Positions 1 through 6,942 of a stretch of 64,000 bases of DNA are shown here, in pieces. The translations under genes were made by a program, and so were the position numbers. The notes below the pieces were generated by a model. That model was not told the origin of the DNA and ran no database searches. It was given only the letters and a program-made list of their open reading frames with translations. Position 1 is the stretch's first letter. Every line of letters begins with the position of its first letter. Origin of the DNA: JBOFBH01 sp051657715 (GTDB taxonomy: Bacteria; Actinomycetota; Actinomycetes; Actinomycetales; Angustibacteraceae); assembly GCA_051657715.1 (NCBI GenBank), contig JBOFLF010000044.1:1-64000 (forward strand). The letters run 5' to 3'.

Positions 1-1
1 C

Positions 2-103
2 CGCGATGCCAACCGGTACAACCCGAGCGGTCGCATCGCCGGCTGGAAGAGCATCCTGAACGTCTTGGCCATGACCTACGGCGACCGCCTAGGTCTCAAC
101 TAG
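2..103 (+). CDS. C-terminal fragment of an unrecognised protein, possibly a transposase
   Basis: An open frame enters from the left edge and ends at TAG 101-103, giving 33 C-terminal residues that end in TYGDRLGLN. The pattern of a Trp-Lys pair, then a Leu-Asn pair, then YGDRL resembles what I remember of the C-termini of IS256 (mutator-type) transposases (W..xLN.L...YGDR). That resemblance is a memory-based inference from a very short piece. The fragment lies in the AT-richer strip next to tRNA-Ser, which would suit a mobile-element gene. The rest of the gene is outside the window, so its identity cannot be settled here. Confidence 0.4.
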   Translation, partial: RDANRYNPSGRIAGWKSILNVLAMTYGDRLGLN

Positions 104-107
104 GCCG

Positions 108-455
108 ATGCCCACTTACACAGAAAATCCGACAGACCCCTCCGTGGAAGAAGCGCTGGAATTCTCGGGAGCGTTACGTCTTAAAGCAGTCCGCACCCGC
201 ACGCGCACACTGGGGTTCCGCAGAGCAGGGTCGTGAATTCCGGACCTTGTTTTCGACGACAGTTTTGAGGCAGCAAATGCGGCGGTGTATTACACGAATC
301 TCGCCGAAGAGCGGCGCCGAATACTAGTTCAGATGGCCATTCCGGTAGGTACGATCCTTATTAAGCCGGTAGGTACGATCCTTATTAAGGAAGCACTCGA
401 GGATCTGCGAAAGTGGGCTCTTGGCAGAGCTAGAGCAGTTGGGAGGGGTTTGTGA
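108..455 (+). pseudogene. possible broken small gene (two in-frame ORFs separated by a stop)
   Basis: ATG 108 opens 42 codons that stop at TGA 234-236. The same frame is then open again from 237 to TGA 453-455. The second part has a protein-like composition (acidic and helical, with Leu/Arg-rich stretches) and contains ATG 333. The continuity of frame suggests one gene of about 115 codons with a premature stop. Alternatively, two unrelated short ORFs lie here. The second part also carries an eight-codon perfect tandem duplication (PVGTILIK twice), as expected of a gene no longer under selection. Its TGA overlaps the GTG start of the following lipoprotein gene (GTG 452). No family is recognised. 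Base composition is AT-richer than the rest of the window. Confidence 0.3.
342..389 (+). repeat. perfect 24-bp tandem duplication
   Basis: Positions 342-365 and 366-389 are identical 24-mers placed head to tail. The unit starts ccggtaggtacg and ends ccttattaag. It is a multiple of three, so the reading frame through 333-455 is preserved. This looks like a recent slippage or duplication event. Confidence 0.95.
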
Positions 456-934
456 GGAGGATCCATGCAGCCGCAGCCTCCGTTACCCTTAGTATTTTAG
501 TGGCGTCTTGCGGCCAGGAAGTTGCGACACGAAGTGAAGAGAGGAGACCAACCCCGTCAAGTCCGGCGATCTCGTTGTCTCAGGCCCGAAAAGAATGCTC
601 AAATCTAGAGAATTTCGTAGAAAAAGAAATTCCGCAGGCCGCTCTCCGCTCTGTCGACGTCAAGGAAGGTTCAGCCTTCTGCTTATGGAATACCGGTCAA
701 GCTGGAGTGACAGCCACTATTACGCTCGGCAGCGATGAAGTCGAAGCGGAAAAATGCTACGAGAAATCAAAAGAGCTCCTGGTAGGGAAAGAAATTAACA
801 AGGGTAGAAATAAATACTACATATCACTCAGGAATATTGCAGCCTTGGACGGTTTCCACTGTATCTACTGGACGATCTCAGGTGCAGCAGAAGATGCGGA
901 ACTTGAGCGGATCGTAGTAGCTGAGCTGAGTTAG
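452..934 (+). CDS. predicted lipoprotein, unknown function
   Basis: This 160-residue protein starts at GTG 452, with a purine-rich GGGAGGGG just upstream, and the start overlaps the stop of the preceding ORF. The N-terminus is a type II signal peptide: two Arg, a short hydrophobic core, and the lipobox LVASC with Cys20 as the lipidated residue. The mature part has three further Cys (about residues 49, 77 and 102) and one near 138, so disulfides are likely after export. It resembles small DUF3558-like actinobacterial lipoproteins in size and in the placement of a Cys-rich core, but I cannot confirm a family. Codon use is clearly more AT-rich than in neighbouring core genes, which suggests horizontal acquisition with the rest of the 1-1300 strip. 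Confidence 0.75.
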   Translation: MRRIHAAAASVTLSILVASCGQEVATRSEERRPTPSSPAISLSQARKECSNLENFVEKEIPQAALRSVDVKEGSAFCLWNTGQAGVTATITLGSDEVEAEKCYEKSKELLVGKEINKGRNKYYISLRNIAALDGFHCIYWTISGAAEDAELERIVVAELS

Positions 935-969
935 ACGCAGGTTACGTTCATTGAGATGTACCTCGGTTG

Positions 970-1263
970 ATGAATAAGTCGCCAGAGCCACATTCGTGGG
1001 TGATCGTTGGGATTGTGGTAAATGAAATGTCTTCAGAGCTGGCGGTCAGGAAGGTCTACCGAGTCGTCCCGAGTGGCTCTGTTTGGGAGTTGAAGCACGA
1101 CGGTGTTGTGCTGTCGACACATCACAGCAAGGACGTAGCGGTGTCGACGGGCCAGACGACAGCCAAGGCAAACGAGCCGAGCCAGCTGGTCGTGCACCGC
1201 GCAGACGGCACGATTGAGTTCGAGTACACGTACGACGACGACCCGTATCCCCCGAAGGGCTAG
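970..1263 (+). CDS. DUF2188 family protein
   Basis: This 97-residue soluble protein starts at ATG 970; the TTG just upstream is less likely. It shows the DUF2188 layout: an N-terminal Trp/Val strand, a central region resembling a query protein with Ala-rich helix (residues about 55-70), then VVHRADGTIEFEYTY and the terminal DPYPPKG. In the family this end reads VVH-x-x-DG-x-I-x-x-x-x-x-YG-x-DP-x-PPKG. The function of the family is unknown; members are small and often found in accessory regions. It is preceded by the lipoprotein gene and followed by a strong hairpin terminator before tRNA-Ser. Confidence 0.7.
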   Translation: MNKSPEPHSWVIVGIVVNEMSSELAVRKVYRVVPSGSVWELKHDGVVLSTHHSKDVAVSTGQTTAKANEPSQLVVHRADGTIEFEYTYDDDPYPPKG

Positions 1264-1313
1264 TGTGGAGCGCCAGCCCTCAAGTGAGACTAGAACTGAG
1301 ACTGGACCGCAAA

Positions 1314-1346
1314 ACGCCGGCCGCCCGAGTGCCGGGCGGCCGGCGT
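1314..1346. terminator. strong hairpin, probably bidirectional terminator
   Basis: A perfect 14-bp inverted repeat (1314-1327 pairs with 1333-1346, arm acgccggccgcccg) has a 5-base loop. It lies between the DUF2188 gene (plus strand) and the 3' end of tRNA-Ser (minus strand), so it could terminate both. There is no long T-run, as is usual in actinobacteria. Confidence 0.8.
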
Positions 1347-1361
1347 CTGTGCTGGTCAGAG

Positions 1362-1448
1362 CGGTGGCGGTGGGATTTGAACCCACGGAGGTCGTGAAAC
1401 CTCACACGCTTTCGAGGCGTGCTCCTTAGGCCGCTCGGACACGCCACC
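1362..1448 (-). tRNA. serU: tRNA-Ser(CGA)
   Basis: The minus strand reads GGTGGCG at the 5' end (1442-1448), pairing with CGCCACC (1363-1369) and followed by discriminator G at 1362. The anticodon loop is CTCGAAA, with anticodon CGA at 1412-1414, and a long variable arm is present as in class II tRNAs. The T-loop GGTTCAAATCC is canonical. CCA is not encoded. The 3' end faces the AT-richer strip at the left edge. Confidence 0.97.
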
Positions 1449-1458
1449 GCTGCCGAGG

Positions 1459-1932
1459 TTACTCCACCCGGCGGGACGCGAAGAAACCCGTGAGGAGGGC
1501 GGCGCACTCCGGCTCCCGGACGCCGCCCACCACCTCGACCCGGTGCAGCACCCGGCGATCCCGGACGACATCCCACACCGACCCGGCGGCGCCCGCCTTC
1601 GGATCCCACGCGCCGAGCACCAGCCGCCGGATCCTGGCCAGCACCAGCGCGCCAGCGCACATCGGGCACGGCTCCAGGGTGACGACCAGGGTGCACCCGT
1701 CCAGGCGCCAGCTGCCCCGGGTGGTGGCCGCCTCGCGAAGCGCCAGCACCTCGGCGTGCGCGGTGGGGTCGCCGTCCGCCTCCCGCCGGTTGACGCCGTG
1801 ACCGATCGCCGTCCCGGCCGGGCTCAGCACCACCGCGCCGACCGGGACGTCACCGGTGGCCGCCGCGGTGGCCGCTGCGGCCAGCGCCAGGCCCATCGCG
1901 GCGTCGTCGGCCGGGTCGACGGCCCACCCCAT
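1459..1932 (-). CDS. tadA: tRNA-specific adenosine deaminase TadA
   Basis: TadA deaminates A34 to inosine in the anticodon of tRNA-Arg(ACG) and is essential in most bacteria. The 157-residue product shows the zinc deaminase signature: HAE at residues 59-61 (zinc His and proton-shuttle Glu) and PCPMCAG at 88-94 (zinc Cys89 and Cys92). An upstream in-frame start at 1983 would overlap the partner gene; ATG 1932 gives the normal family length and a 14-base gap, so I use it. The gene lies between its associated-protein gene and tRNA-Ser, a common actinobacterial arrangement. Confidence 0.95.
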   Translation of the reverse strand: MGWAVDPADDAAMGLALAAAATAAATGDVPVGAVVLSPAGTAIGHGVNRREADGDPTAHAEVLALREAATTRGSWRLDGCTLVVTLEPCPMCAGALVLARIRRLVLGAWDPKAGAAGSVWDVVRDRRVLHRVEVVGGVREPECAALLTGFFASRRVE

Positions 1933-1946
1933 CGCGGGCAAGCCGC

Positions 1947-2501
1947 TCAGCGCACGGTGTCGAGCAGGACGTCGAACCCGCACCGCTCGCTAACCTCAGC
2001 CATCACCGTCGCCGGGTCGTCCGGGTTGGCGACGACCAGTTCGACGAGCTCCGACGCGGGCAGGCCGACATCCGAGAGCAAACCGGCGTCTCCCGCCCAG
2101 GTCGCGACCGACGGGGCAGCGGTGCTTGCCCCGGCCAGATCTGCGTCGACGACGTGCAGCACCGGGTCGTCGGGATCCGGGCTCGGTTCATCACCCTCGG
2201 CGGGGTCAGTGACCGCGACAGCCGGAACCGCAACATCCACGTCCGCCAGCAGGTCACCGTACCGGCCGGCTTCGGCGGCGGGCAGGTCGCTGACGAACAC
2301 CCGCGGCTCACCGCCGGACGCGTCCACCCGCACGAGCGCGAACCACGCGTCCTCCTGTTCGATGATCGCGAGCAGCGGGTCGCTGCCGTCGGCTGCACAC
2401 AGCTCGGTCAGGTCGTCCAGGGTGTCCAGGTCATCCAGGTCGACGTCCAGCGTTCGCCAGCCGGAGCCACGTCGACCGATCACGGTGGTGAAGTACGACA
2501 C
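1947..2501 (-). CDS. tRNA adenosine deaminase-associated protein
   Basis: This is a protein of about 184 residues, starting at GTG 2501 with SYFTTVIGR. It is recognisable as the actinobacterial family annotated as putative tRNA adenosine deaminase-associated protein, which is almost always encoded directly upstream of tadA. It is strongly acidic (DVDLDDLDTLDDL and further Asp-rich stretches), with a C-terminal hydrophobic segment containing FDVLLDTVR. No catalytic motif is seen. Its role is inferred from gene order only. The longer frame to 2666 would run through the divergent upp promoter and start, so the shorter GTG start is preferred. Confidence 0.85.
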   Translation of the reverse strand: MSYFTTVIGRRGSGWRTLDVDLDDLDTLDDLTELCAADGSDPLLAIIEQEDAWFALVRVDASGGEPRVFVSDLPAAEAGRYGDLLADVDVAVPAVAVTDPAEGDEPSPDPDDPVLHVVDADLAGASTAAPSVATWAGDAGLLSDVGLPASELVELVVANPDDPATVMAEVSERCGFDVLLDTVR

Positions 2502-2556
2502 CCATTCATCGTGGCACGGGAGACGTCGACTGGGCGCAACCGAGTAGGTTCGCGAC

Positions 2557-3195
2557 ATGCGCGTGCACGTCGCCGACCACCCGCTCGTCGCCCACAAGCT
2601 CACCGCCCTGCGCGACGAAACCACCGACTCCCCGACGTTCCGCCGGCTCGCCGACGAGCTGGTCACCCTGCTGGCGTACGAGGCGACCCGGGAGGTGCGG
2701 GTTCAACCGGTTCAGGTGCGCACCCCGGTCGATGTCGCCGAGGGCGTCCGGCTGGCTGCGCCGAAGCCGCTCGTGGTGCCGATCCTGCGGGCCGGGCTCG
2801 GCATGCTGGACGGAATGGTGCGGCTGCTGCCCACCGCGGAGGTGGGCTTCCTCGGGATGGTCCGCGACGAGCGGACGTTGACCGCCACCACGTACGCGAA
2901 CCGGATCCCCGAGGACCTGTCCGGCCGCCAGTGCTACGTGCTGGACCCGATGCTCGCCACCGGCGGCACCCTGGCCACCGCGGTCCGCTACCTGGTCGAC
3001 AAGGGCGCGGACCACGTGACCGCGATCTGCCTGCTGAGCGCGCCCGAGGGGATCGCGCACGTCGAGGCCGAGGTCGGCGAGCTCGGCGTCCCGGTCTCCG
3101 TGGTCACCGCCGGCATGGACGCCCGGCTGGACGAGCGCGGCTACATCGTCCCTGGGCTGGGCGACGCGGGCGACCGGCTCTACGGCGTCGTTTAA
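2557..3195 (+). CDS. upp: uracil phosphoribosyltransferase
   Basis: Upp salvages uracil by transferring phosphoribosyl from PRPP to give UMP. The 212-residue protein has normal length. It carries the PRPP-binding loop DPMLATGGT at residues 130-138, the upstream ILRAGLGM at 76-83, and a C-terminal GLGDAGDRLYG uracil-binding segment. The start ATG 2557 lies 56 bases from the divergent deaminase-associated gene, so the two share a promoter region. A short hairpin follows the stop. Confidence 0.97.
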   Translation: MRVHVADHPLVAHKLTALRDETTDSPTFRRLADELVTLLAYEATREVRVQPVQVRTPVDVAEGVRLAAPKPLVVPILRAGLGMLDGMVRLLPTAEVGFLGMVRDERTLTATTYANRIPEDLSGRQCYVLDPMLATGGTLATAVRYLVDKGADHVTAICLLSAPEGIAHVEAEVGELGVPVSVVTAGMDARLDERGYIVPGLGDAGDRLYGVV

Positions 3196-3228
3196 CGGTC
3201 GCACCCCGGCGTGGTCTGACAGGTCCGC

Positions 3229-3246
3229 CCTCGGCGTCGCCCGAGG
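3229..3246 (+). terminator. weak hairpin after upp
   Basis: CCTCGG (3229-3234) and CCGAGG (3241-3246) form a 6-bp stem 34 bases after the upp stop. The surrounding gap 3196-3481 holds no other convincing element and no gene I can support, only shadow frames. Confidence 0.35.
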
Positions 3247-3481
3247 CATGCGCCCTGTCCCGTCGGTCACCAGCGGATGACGCTGCGAGGTTACGGAGTT
3301 TCTGACAGTGCTCGGCTGGTGAACATCGCGCGACGACTCGCCGGGTGGCGCGCACCTCACCTGCCTGGGCGTCCGGTTGGTCCATGATGAGCGCTGGTGC
3401 CCTACCGAAGGGCGCCGGCGTCAGCGTTCCCGGAGGTGGGTGGGCCGGGGCAGAAGGATCCGACGAGAGTGGTGCGCCCCG

Positions 3482-3649
3482 ATGGAAAAGATCCGCAAGC
3501 CGTTGTTGTGGATCCTGCTGGCCTTCCTCATCTACGCCCTCTTCCGCTCGCCCGAGCAGGCCGCGGGTGTCGTCCAGGCCGCGTGGGACGGGATCGTCGC
3601 CGGGCTGCGGGCGATCGGCCGGTTCTTCGACGCGCTGCTCGCGTCCTGA
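3482..3649 (+). CDS. small conserved membrane protein
   Basis: This 55-residue protein starts at ATG 3482 (MEKIRKPLLWILLAF). One hydrophobic helix covers about residues 7-19, followed by an amphipathic stretch and the hydrophobic C-terminus FFDALLAS. Small proteins of this design next to PH-domain membrane proteins occur widely in actinobacteria; the function is unknown. A longer frame from 3377 begins with an Arg-rich low-complexity segment that does not look coding, so the internal ATG is used. Confidence 0.7.
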   Translation: MEKIRKPLLWILLAFLIYALFRSPEQAAGVVQAAWDGIVAGLRAIGRFFDALLAS

Positions 3650-3719
3650 GCCGGCCCGGGTGCGGCCAACCGGGCAGCCGTACCGTGGTGCCAGCGACTC
3701 GACCAGCGGTGGGTGAGCG

Positions 3720-4382
3720 ATGGGCATGATCACGCCGGGCGCGCCCCGGCGCCGCCCAGGTGCGTCGCGGATGCCGATCCGCCGGGTCACCCAGCGCCCT
3801 CCACGGGTCAGCGATCCGCAGATCCACTCGATGCTCTCCCCGGCCGGCGTCCGCACCGTGCAGAAATACCTGCTGCAGAGCGAGCGACCGGTGATCGCCA
3901 CCCGTCGGCACTGGGTGGTGATCGTCGAGCCGCTGCTGTCTGTGTTCGGTGCCCTGGTGGTCCTCGGGATGCTGGCGACCACCGTGGACCAGCGGCTCGG
4001 CCTGATCGTGGACGCGGCGGTGATCGCCGCCCTGATCGTGGCCGGTCGGCTGTTCTGGGAGTTCATCGAGTGGCGCAAGGACTGGTTCGTGGTCACCGAC
4101 GAACGGCTGCTGCTGACCTCCGGGATCCTCACCCGCAAGGTGGCGGTGATGCCGCTCACCAAGGTCACCGACCTGTCGTACAAGGTGTCGGTCGCCGGGC
4201 GGGTGTTCGGCTACGGCCAGTTCGTGTTCGAGACCGCCGGGCAGGATCAGGCGCTGCGCAGCATCGACTACCTGCCGGGCTCGCACCACCTGTTCGAGGT
4301 GATGTCCGAGGAGCTGTTCGGGGAGAGCGGGATCGCCACCAGCCGCAAGCTGCGCCCCGCCCGCCCGGCCAGCGACGACTGA
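3720..4382 (+). CDS. PH domain-containing membrane protein (bPH_2)
   Basis: This 220-residue protein has a basic N-terminus, then two hydrophobic helices (about residues 65-90 and 96-115). After them comes the bacterial PH-like signature: FIEWRKDWFVVTDERLLL, SGILTRKVAVMPL, TKVTDLSY, and a GYGQFVFETAG strand. This is the YdbT/bPH_2 architecture, in which two transmembrane helices are followed by a cytoplasmic PH-like domain. The biochemical role is not established. The 70-base spacing from the small membrane protein suggests they may be co-transcribed. Confidence 0.88.
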   Translation: MGMITPGAPRRRPGASRMPIRRVTQRPPRVSDPQIHSMLSPAGVRTVQKYLLQSERPVIATRRHWVVIVEPLLSVFGALVVLGMLATTVDQRLGLIVDAAVIAALIVAGRLFWEFIEWRKDWFVVTDERLLLTSGILTRKVAVMPLTKVTDLSYKVSVAGRVFGYGQFVFETAGQDQALRSIDYLPGSHHLFEVMSEELFGESGIATSRKLRPARPASDD

Positions 4383-4469
4383 GGCCCGTCAGCGTGCGGG
4401 TGCGCGCGGGTGCACCGTGAGTGCGTGGGTGTACCGAGAGCGCGGGGGCGACGCAGCTGCCCGCCACGC

Positions 4470-5225
4470 TCAGCTGGGCGGGCGGCGGGCGGTGCGCTCG
4501 GCGTCGTCCAGGGTGGCCGCCTGCTGCGGGGTGGGGGCGGTACCGCCCAGGTGCGCCGGGTGCCACCACGCGTCCTGCCCCGGCACCGGCTGCTCCGACG
4601 TCCGGGTCTGCAGGTCGTCGAGCAACTCCTGCAGGCGAGTGCGCAAGGTGGCGGTCAGCTCGTCGGGGTCCGCGCCCTTCGGGGTGGGGATCGGCTCGCC
4701 GACGCCGATCAGCACGTGCCGGCGCCGCGAGCCCAGCGCCCGCGGCCGGCCCTTGGTGAACATCCGCTGACCGCCCCACACCGCGACCGGCAGCAGCGGC
4801 GTGCCCGAGGCCTGCGCGAGCCGGGCCGCCCCGGTCTTCAGCTCCTTGACGGTGAACGACCGGCTGATCGTCGCCTCCGGGAACACCCCGACCACCTCGC
4901 CGTCCCGCAGCGCCGTCAATGCTTGCCGGAACGACGCCGCCCCGGCCGCACGGTCCACCGGGATGTGGTGCATGCCGCGCATCAACGGGCCGGACACCCG
5001 GTTGCGGAACACCGACTCCTTCGCCATGAACCGGGGCAGCCGCCCGGCCTGGACCGAGGCCAACCCAGCGAACACGAAGTCTAGGTAGCTGACGTGGTTG
5101 CTGGCCAGCACCACGCCACCGGTGCGCGGCATATGCTCGCCGCCCACGACCTCCAACCGCATACCGGACAGCCGGAACCAGCCCTTGAGCAGCCCGATTA
5201 CGGGCGGGTACACCAGGTCGGCCAC
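4470..5225 (-). CDS. 1-acyl-sn-glycerol-3-phosphate acyltransferase family protein
   Basis: A PlsC-type acyltransferase, probably acylating lysophosphatidic acid at the membrane; the exact acceptor is not provable here. The HX4D catalytic motif is NHVSYLD (His44, Asp49), and the substrate-binding block is FPEAT at 116-120, where the usual FPEG has Ala instead of Gly. The 251-residue length fits the family. GTG 5225 gives a family-like start (VADLVYPP); an alternative start at 5273 adds 16 poorly conserved residues. The gene is divergent from the DinB-like gene. Confidence 0.9.
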   Translation of the reverse strand: MADLVYPPVIGLLKGWFRLSGMRLEVVGGEHMPRTGGVVLASNHVSYLDFVFAGLASVQAGRLPRFMAKESVFRNRVSGPLMRGMHHIPVDRAAGAASFRQALTALRDGEVVGVFPEATISRSFTVKELKTGAARLAQASGTPLLPVAVWGGQRMFTKGRPRALGSRRRHVLIGVGEPIPTPKGADPDELTATLRTRLQELLDDLQTRTSEQPVPGQDAWWHPAHLGGTAPTPQQAATLDDAERTARRPPS

Positions 5226-5307
5226 GGTCCGAACCCTAGCCGTGCCCCGTGCCGGGTCGGCGCGCCGCACCACCTCGGCCGAATGCCTCTCCTGACACAG
5301 TGGGGCC

Positions 5308-5820
5308 GTGCGCGAACCGCGGTGGGACCCGAAACCGGTAACTGACGTTCGGGCGTTGCTGCTGCACTACCTCGATCTCTACCGAGACGCGGTCGCGCGC
5401 AAATTCGACGGTCTCACCGAGGCGCAGGCGCGCACCGCGGTGCTGCCGTCCGGCTGGACACCCGCCCAGCTGGTGCGGCACCTGACGTTCATGGAGCGGA
5501 GGTGGTTCGTCTGGGGCTTCCTCGGCGAGGACGTCGACGAGCCGTGGGGCGACGACGGGCCGGACGGCCGGTGGAGCGCGCCGGACGATGTGCCAGTCAC
5601 CGATCTCGTCCTGGCCCTGCACGCCGGCGGGCGGCGGACCCGGGCGGTCGTCGAGGCTGCGGACCTCGAGACACCGGCCCGCGCTGGCGGCCGGTTTCCG
5701 CACGACAGCACGCCGCCGACGCTGCTCGCGATCGGGTTCCACGTGCTGCAGGAGTACGCCCGGCACACCGGCCAACTGGACGTTGTCCGCGAGCTGATCG
5801 ACGGGACCACCGGGGAGTGA
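5308..5820 (+). CDS. DinB family protein (DUF664)
   Basis: A 170-residue four-helix DinB-like protein starting at GTG 5308. The family's metal ligands are represented by His58 in LVRHLTFMERRWF and His153 in QEYARHTGQLD, with His145 nearby. Some actinobacterial DUF664/DinB proteins are mycothiol- or bacillithiol-dependent transferases, but nothing here fixes the substrate. It stands alone between two minus-strand genes. Confidence 0.88.
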   Translation: MREPRWDPKPVTDVRALLLHYLDLYRDAVARKFDGLTEAQARTAVLPSGWTPAQLVRHLTFMERRWFVWGFLGEDVDEPWGDDGPDGRWSAPDDVPVTDLVLALHAGGRRTRAVVEAADLETPARAGGRFPHDSTPPTLLAIGFHVLQEYARHTGQLDVVRELIDGTTGE

Positions 5821-5851
5821 GCGGCGTACCAGGTCCGTGTGGCGACCTCCG

Positions 5852-6127
5852 TCACCACGGTCGGTACGCGTTGGACCGATGGTCGATGCGGGTGATCACG
5901 ACGACCTGCCGGACGTCGTCCACCTCCAGCAACACCCGGTAGTGGCCACGGCGCGCAGTGCGGAGGCCCTTGAACGGGGCATCGAGAGGCTTGCTGACAC
6001 GTAGCGGGTTGCCCGCGAGAACCACGCTGCAGAACTCGATCACAGCAGGAGCCACCTTGGCGGGGAGCCTGTGGAGATCGCGCCTGGCGCCCGGACTGAG
6101 CTGTACCCGGTAGCCCCCCTCAGTCAC
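5852..6127 (-). CDS. RelE/ParE-family toxin
   Basis: This 91-residue product (start GTG 6127) reads YRVQLSPGARRDLHRLP, then GLRTARRGHYRVLLEVDD, and ends with ITRIDHRSNAYRPW. This is the usual RelE layout, with basic residues on the central strands and a C-terminal His-Arg-Tyr cluster. RelE toxins cleave mRNA on the ribosome. The start lies inside the 3' end of the antitoxin gene (GTGACTGA, 8-base overlap), the classical coupling of antitoxin then toxin. The longer frame to 6217 is wholly inside the antitoxin gene. Confidence 0.85.
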   Translation of the reverse strand: MTEGGYRVQLSPGARRDLHRLPAKVAPAVIEFCSVVLAGNPLRVSKPLDAPFKGLRTARRGHYRVLLEVDDVRQVVVITRIDHRSNAYRPW

Positions 6128-6407
6128 GGGGTGGGAGGCCAAACTCGGCGCGGATCTCGTCGATGTCGATGGTTTCGCCGGCTTCGTATGCCCTCCTCGC
6201 AGCGGCGATCGACTCATGGATGTCAGGTTGGGACAGCCAGAAGAGGGTCTCGTGCAGCGACTCCAGATCCTCGGCCGCCATGAGCACCGCGGCTGGGCGA
6301 CCGTGCTTGGTGATGGTGAACACCTCGTGCGTCTTTTCGGCGGCGTCGACCAGCCCGGACAGCCGGTCCTTGGCCTCGCTGAGCGGGAGGGTCGTCATGT
6401 CGTCCAT
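6120..6407 (-). CDS. Phd/YefM-type antitoxin
   Basis: This protein of about 95 residues begins MDDMTTLPLSEAKDRLSGLVD. A Phd/YefM DNA-binding N-terminus follows (ITKHGRPAAVLMAAEDLESL), and the acidic C-terminus (DIDEIRAEFG) would wrap the toxin. Three ATGs compete (6428, 6407, 6398). The upstream sequence TGGCTAGCAT contains a -10-like TAGCAT, which would favour the two inner starts. GCCA-N6-TGGC just upstream could be an operator for self-repression. Both of these are weak inferences. It overlaps the toxin gene by 8 bases. Confidence 0.82.
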   Translation of the reverse strand: MDDMTTLPLSEAKDRLSGLVDAAEKTHEVFTITKHGRPAAVLMAAEDLESLHETLFWLSQPDIHESIAAARRAYEAGETIDIDEIRAEFGLPPRD

Positions 6408-6448
6408 GCTAGCCAAAAGTCTGGCCATATCACCAGAGGCTGGCGACG

Positions 6449-6942
6449 TCAGCTGGCTGCTCCGAGAGCCAACTCCTCCAGCGCGCGGACGGCGCGATCG
6501 GCAGCGTCGTGTGGGACGAACAGGTGGTCGTGGTGGTAGCCGGCGATCACGTTGCAGCTCAAACCCTCCGCGACCAGCCGCTTGCGACCGCGGCGGTCAG
6601 GCCGACCGCGTCCAGAGCGCTGTGCACCTGCAGGGTGATCAGCGCGGCGGCGTAGTCGTACCGCAGGCCGAGCCGGTCCGCGGCGGCTTGCTTCAGCACC
6701 AGGGTGGTGCCCTCGTCCTCCTGGGCCAGGGCTACCGGCGCGAGGGCGCTCGGCACCTCGGTGACGGTGGTAAACACGTACCGGCCAGGGACTATCCGGG
6801 GTTGCATGGTGGCCAGCAATCGGGGCGGGTTCCGTTCTCCGGCAGGGGAACCGGCCACCGGTCCGGTTCCCCTGCCGGAAGCGGTCCCCGGTATCTGGTC
6901 GGCGCCGGCGCCCAGCTCGGGCTCGGCGCCATCCGTCGGCAT
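6449..6942 (-). pseudogene. ACT-domain protein, frameshifted fourth gene of the pnt operon
   Basis: ATG 6942 overlaps the pntB stop by one base (TGATG), implying translational coupling. The frame encodes an N-terminal extension and then a conserved ACT-family core: IVPGRYVFTTV, EDEGTTLVL, LGLRYDYAAALITL, VHSALDAVGLTAAV. It then runs into TGA at 6559-6561. The rest of the family (VAEGLSCNVIAGYHHDHLF, then VPHD and a helical tail) is present in the next frame, ending at TGA 6449-6451. The switch must occur at about 6581-6588; one missing base explains it. The total would be about 165 residues. The cause is either a real inactivating frameshift or a sequence error. ACT domains of this type bind amino acids or similar small ligands, but the function of this family is unproven. 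Confidence 0.85.

Noticed and set aside
3345..3716. A 123-codon plus-strand frame over the small membrane protein
   Set aside because: The Arg/Ser/Pro-rich composition looks like a shadow; the 55-codon frame inside it has the conserved pattern.
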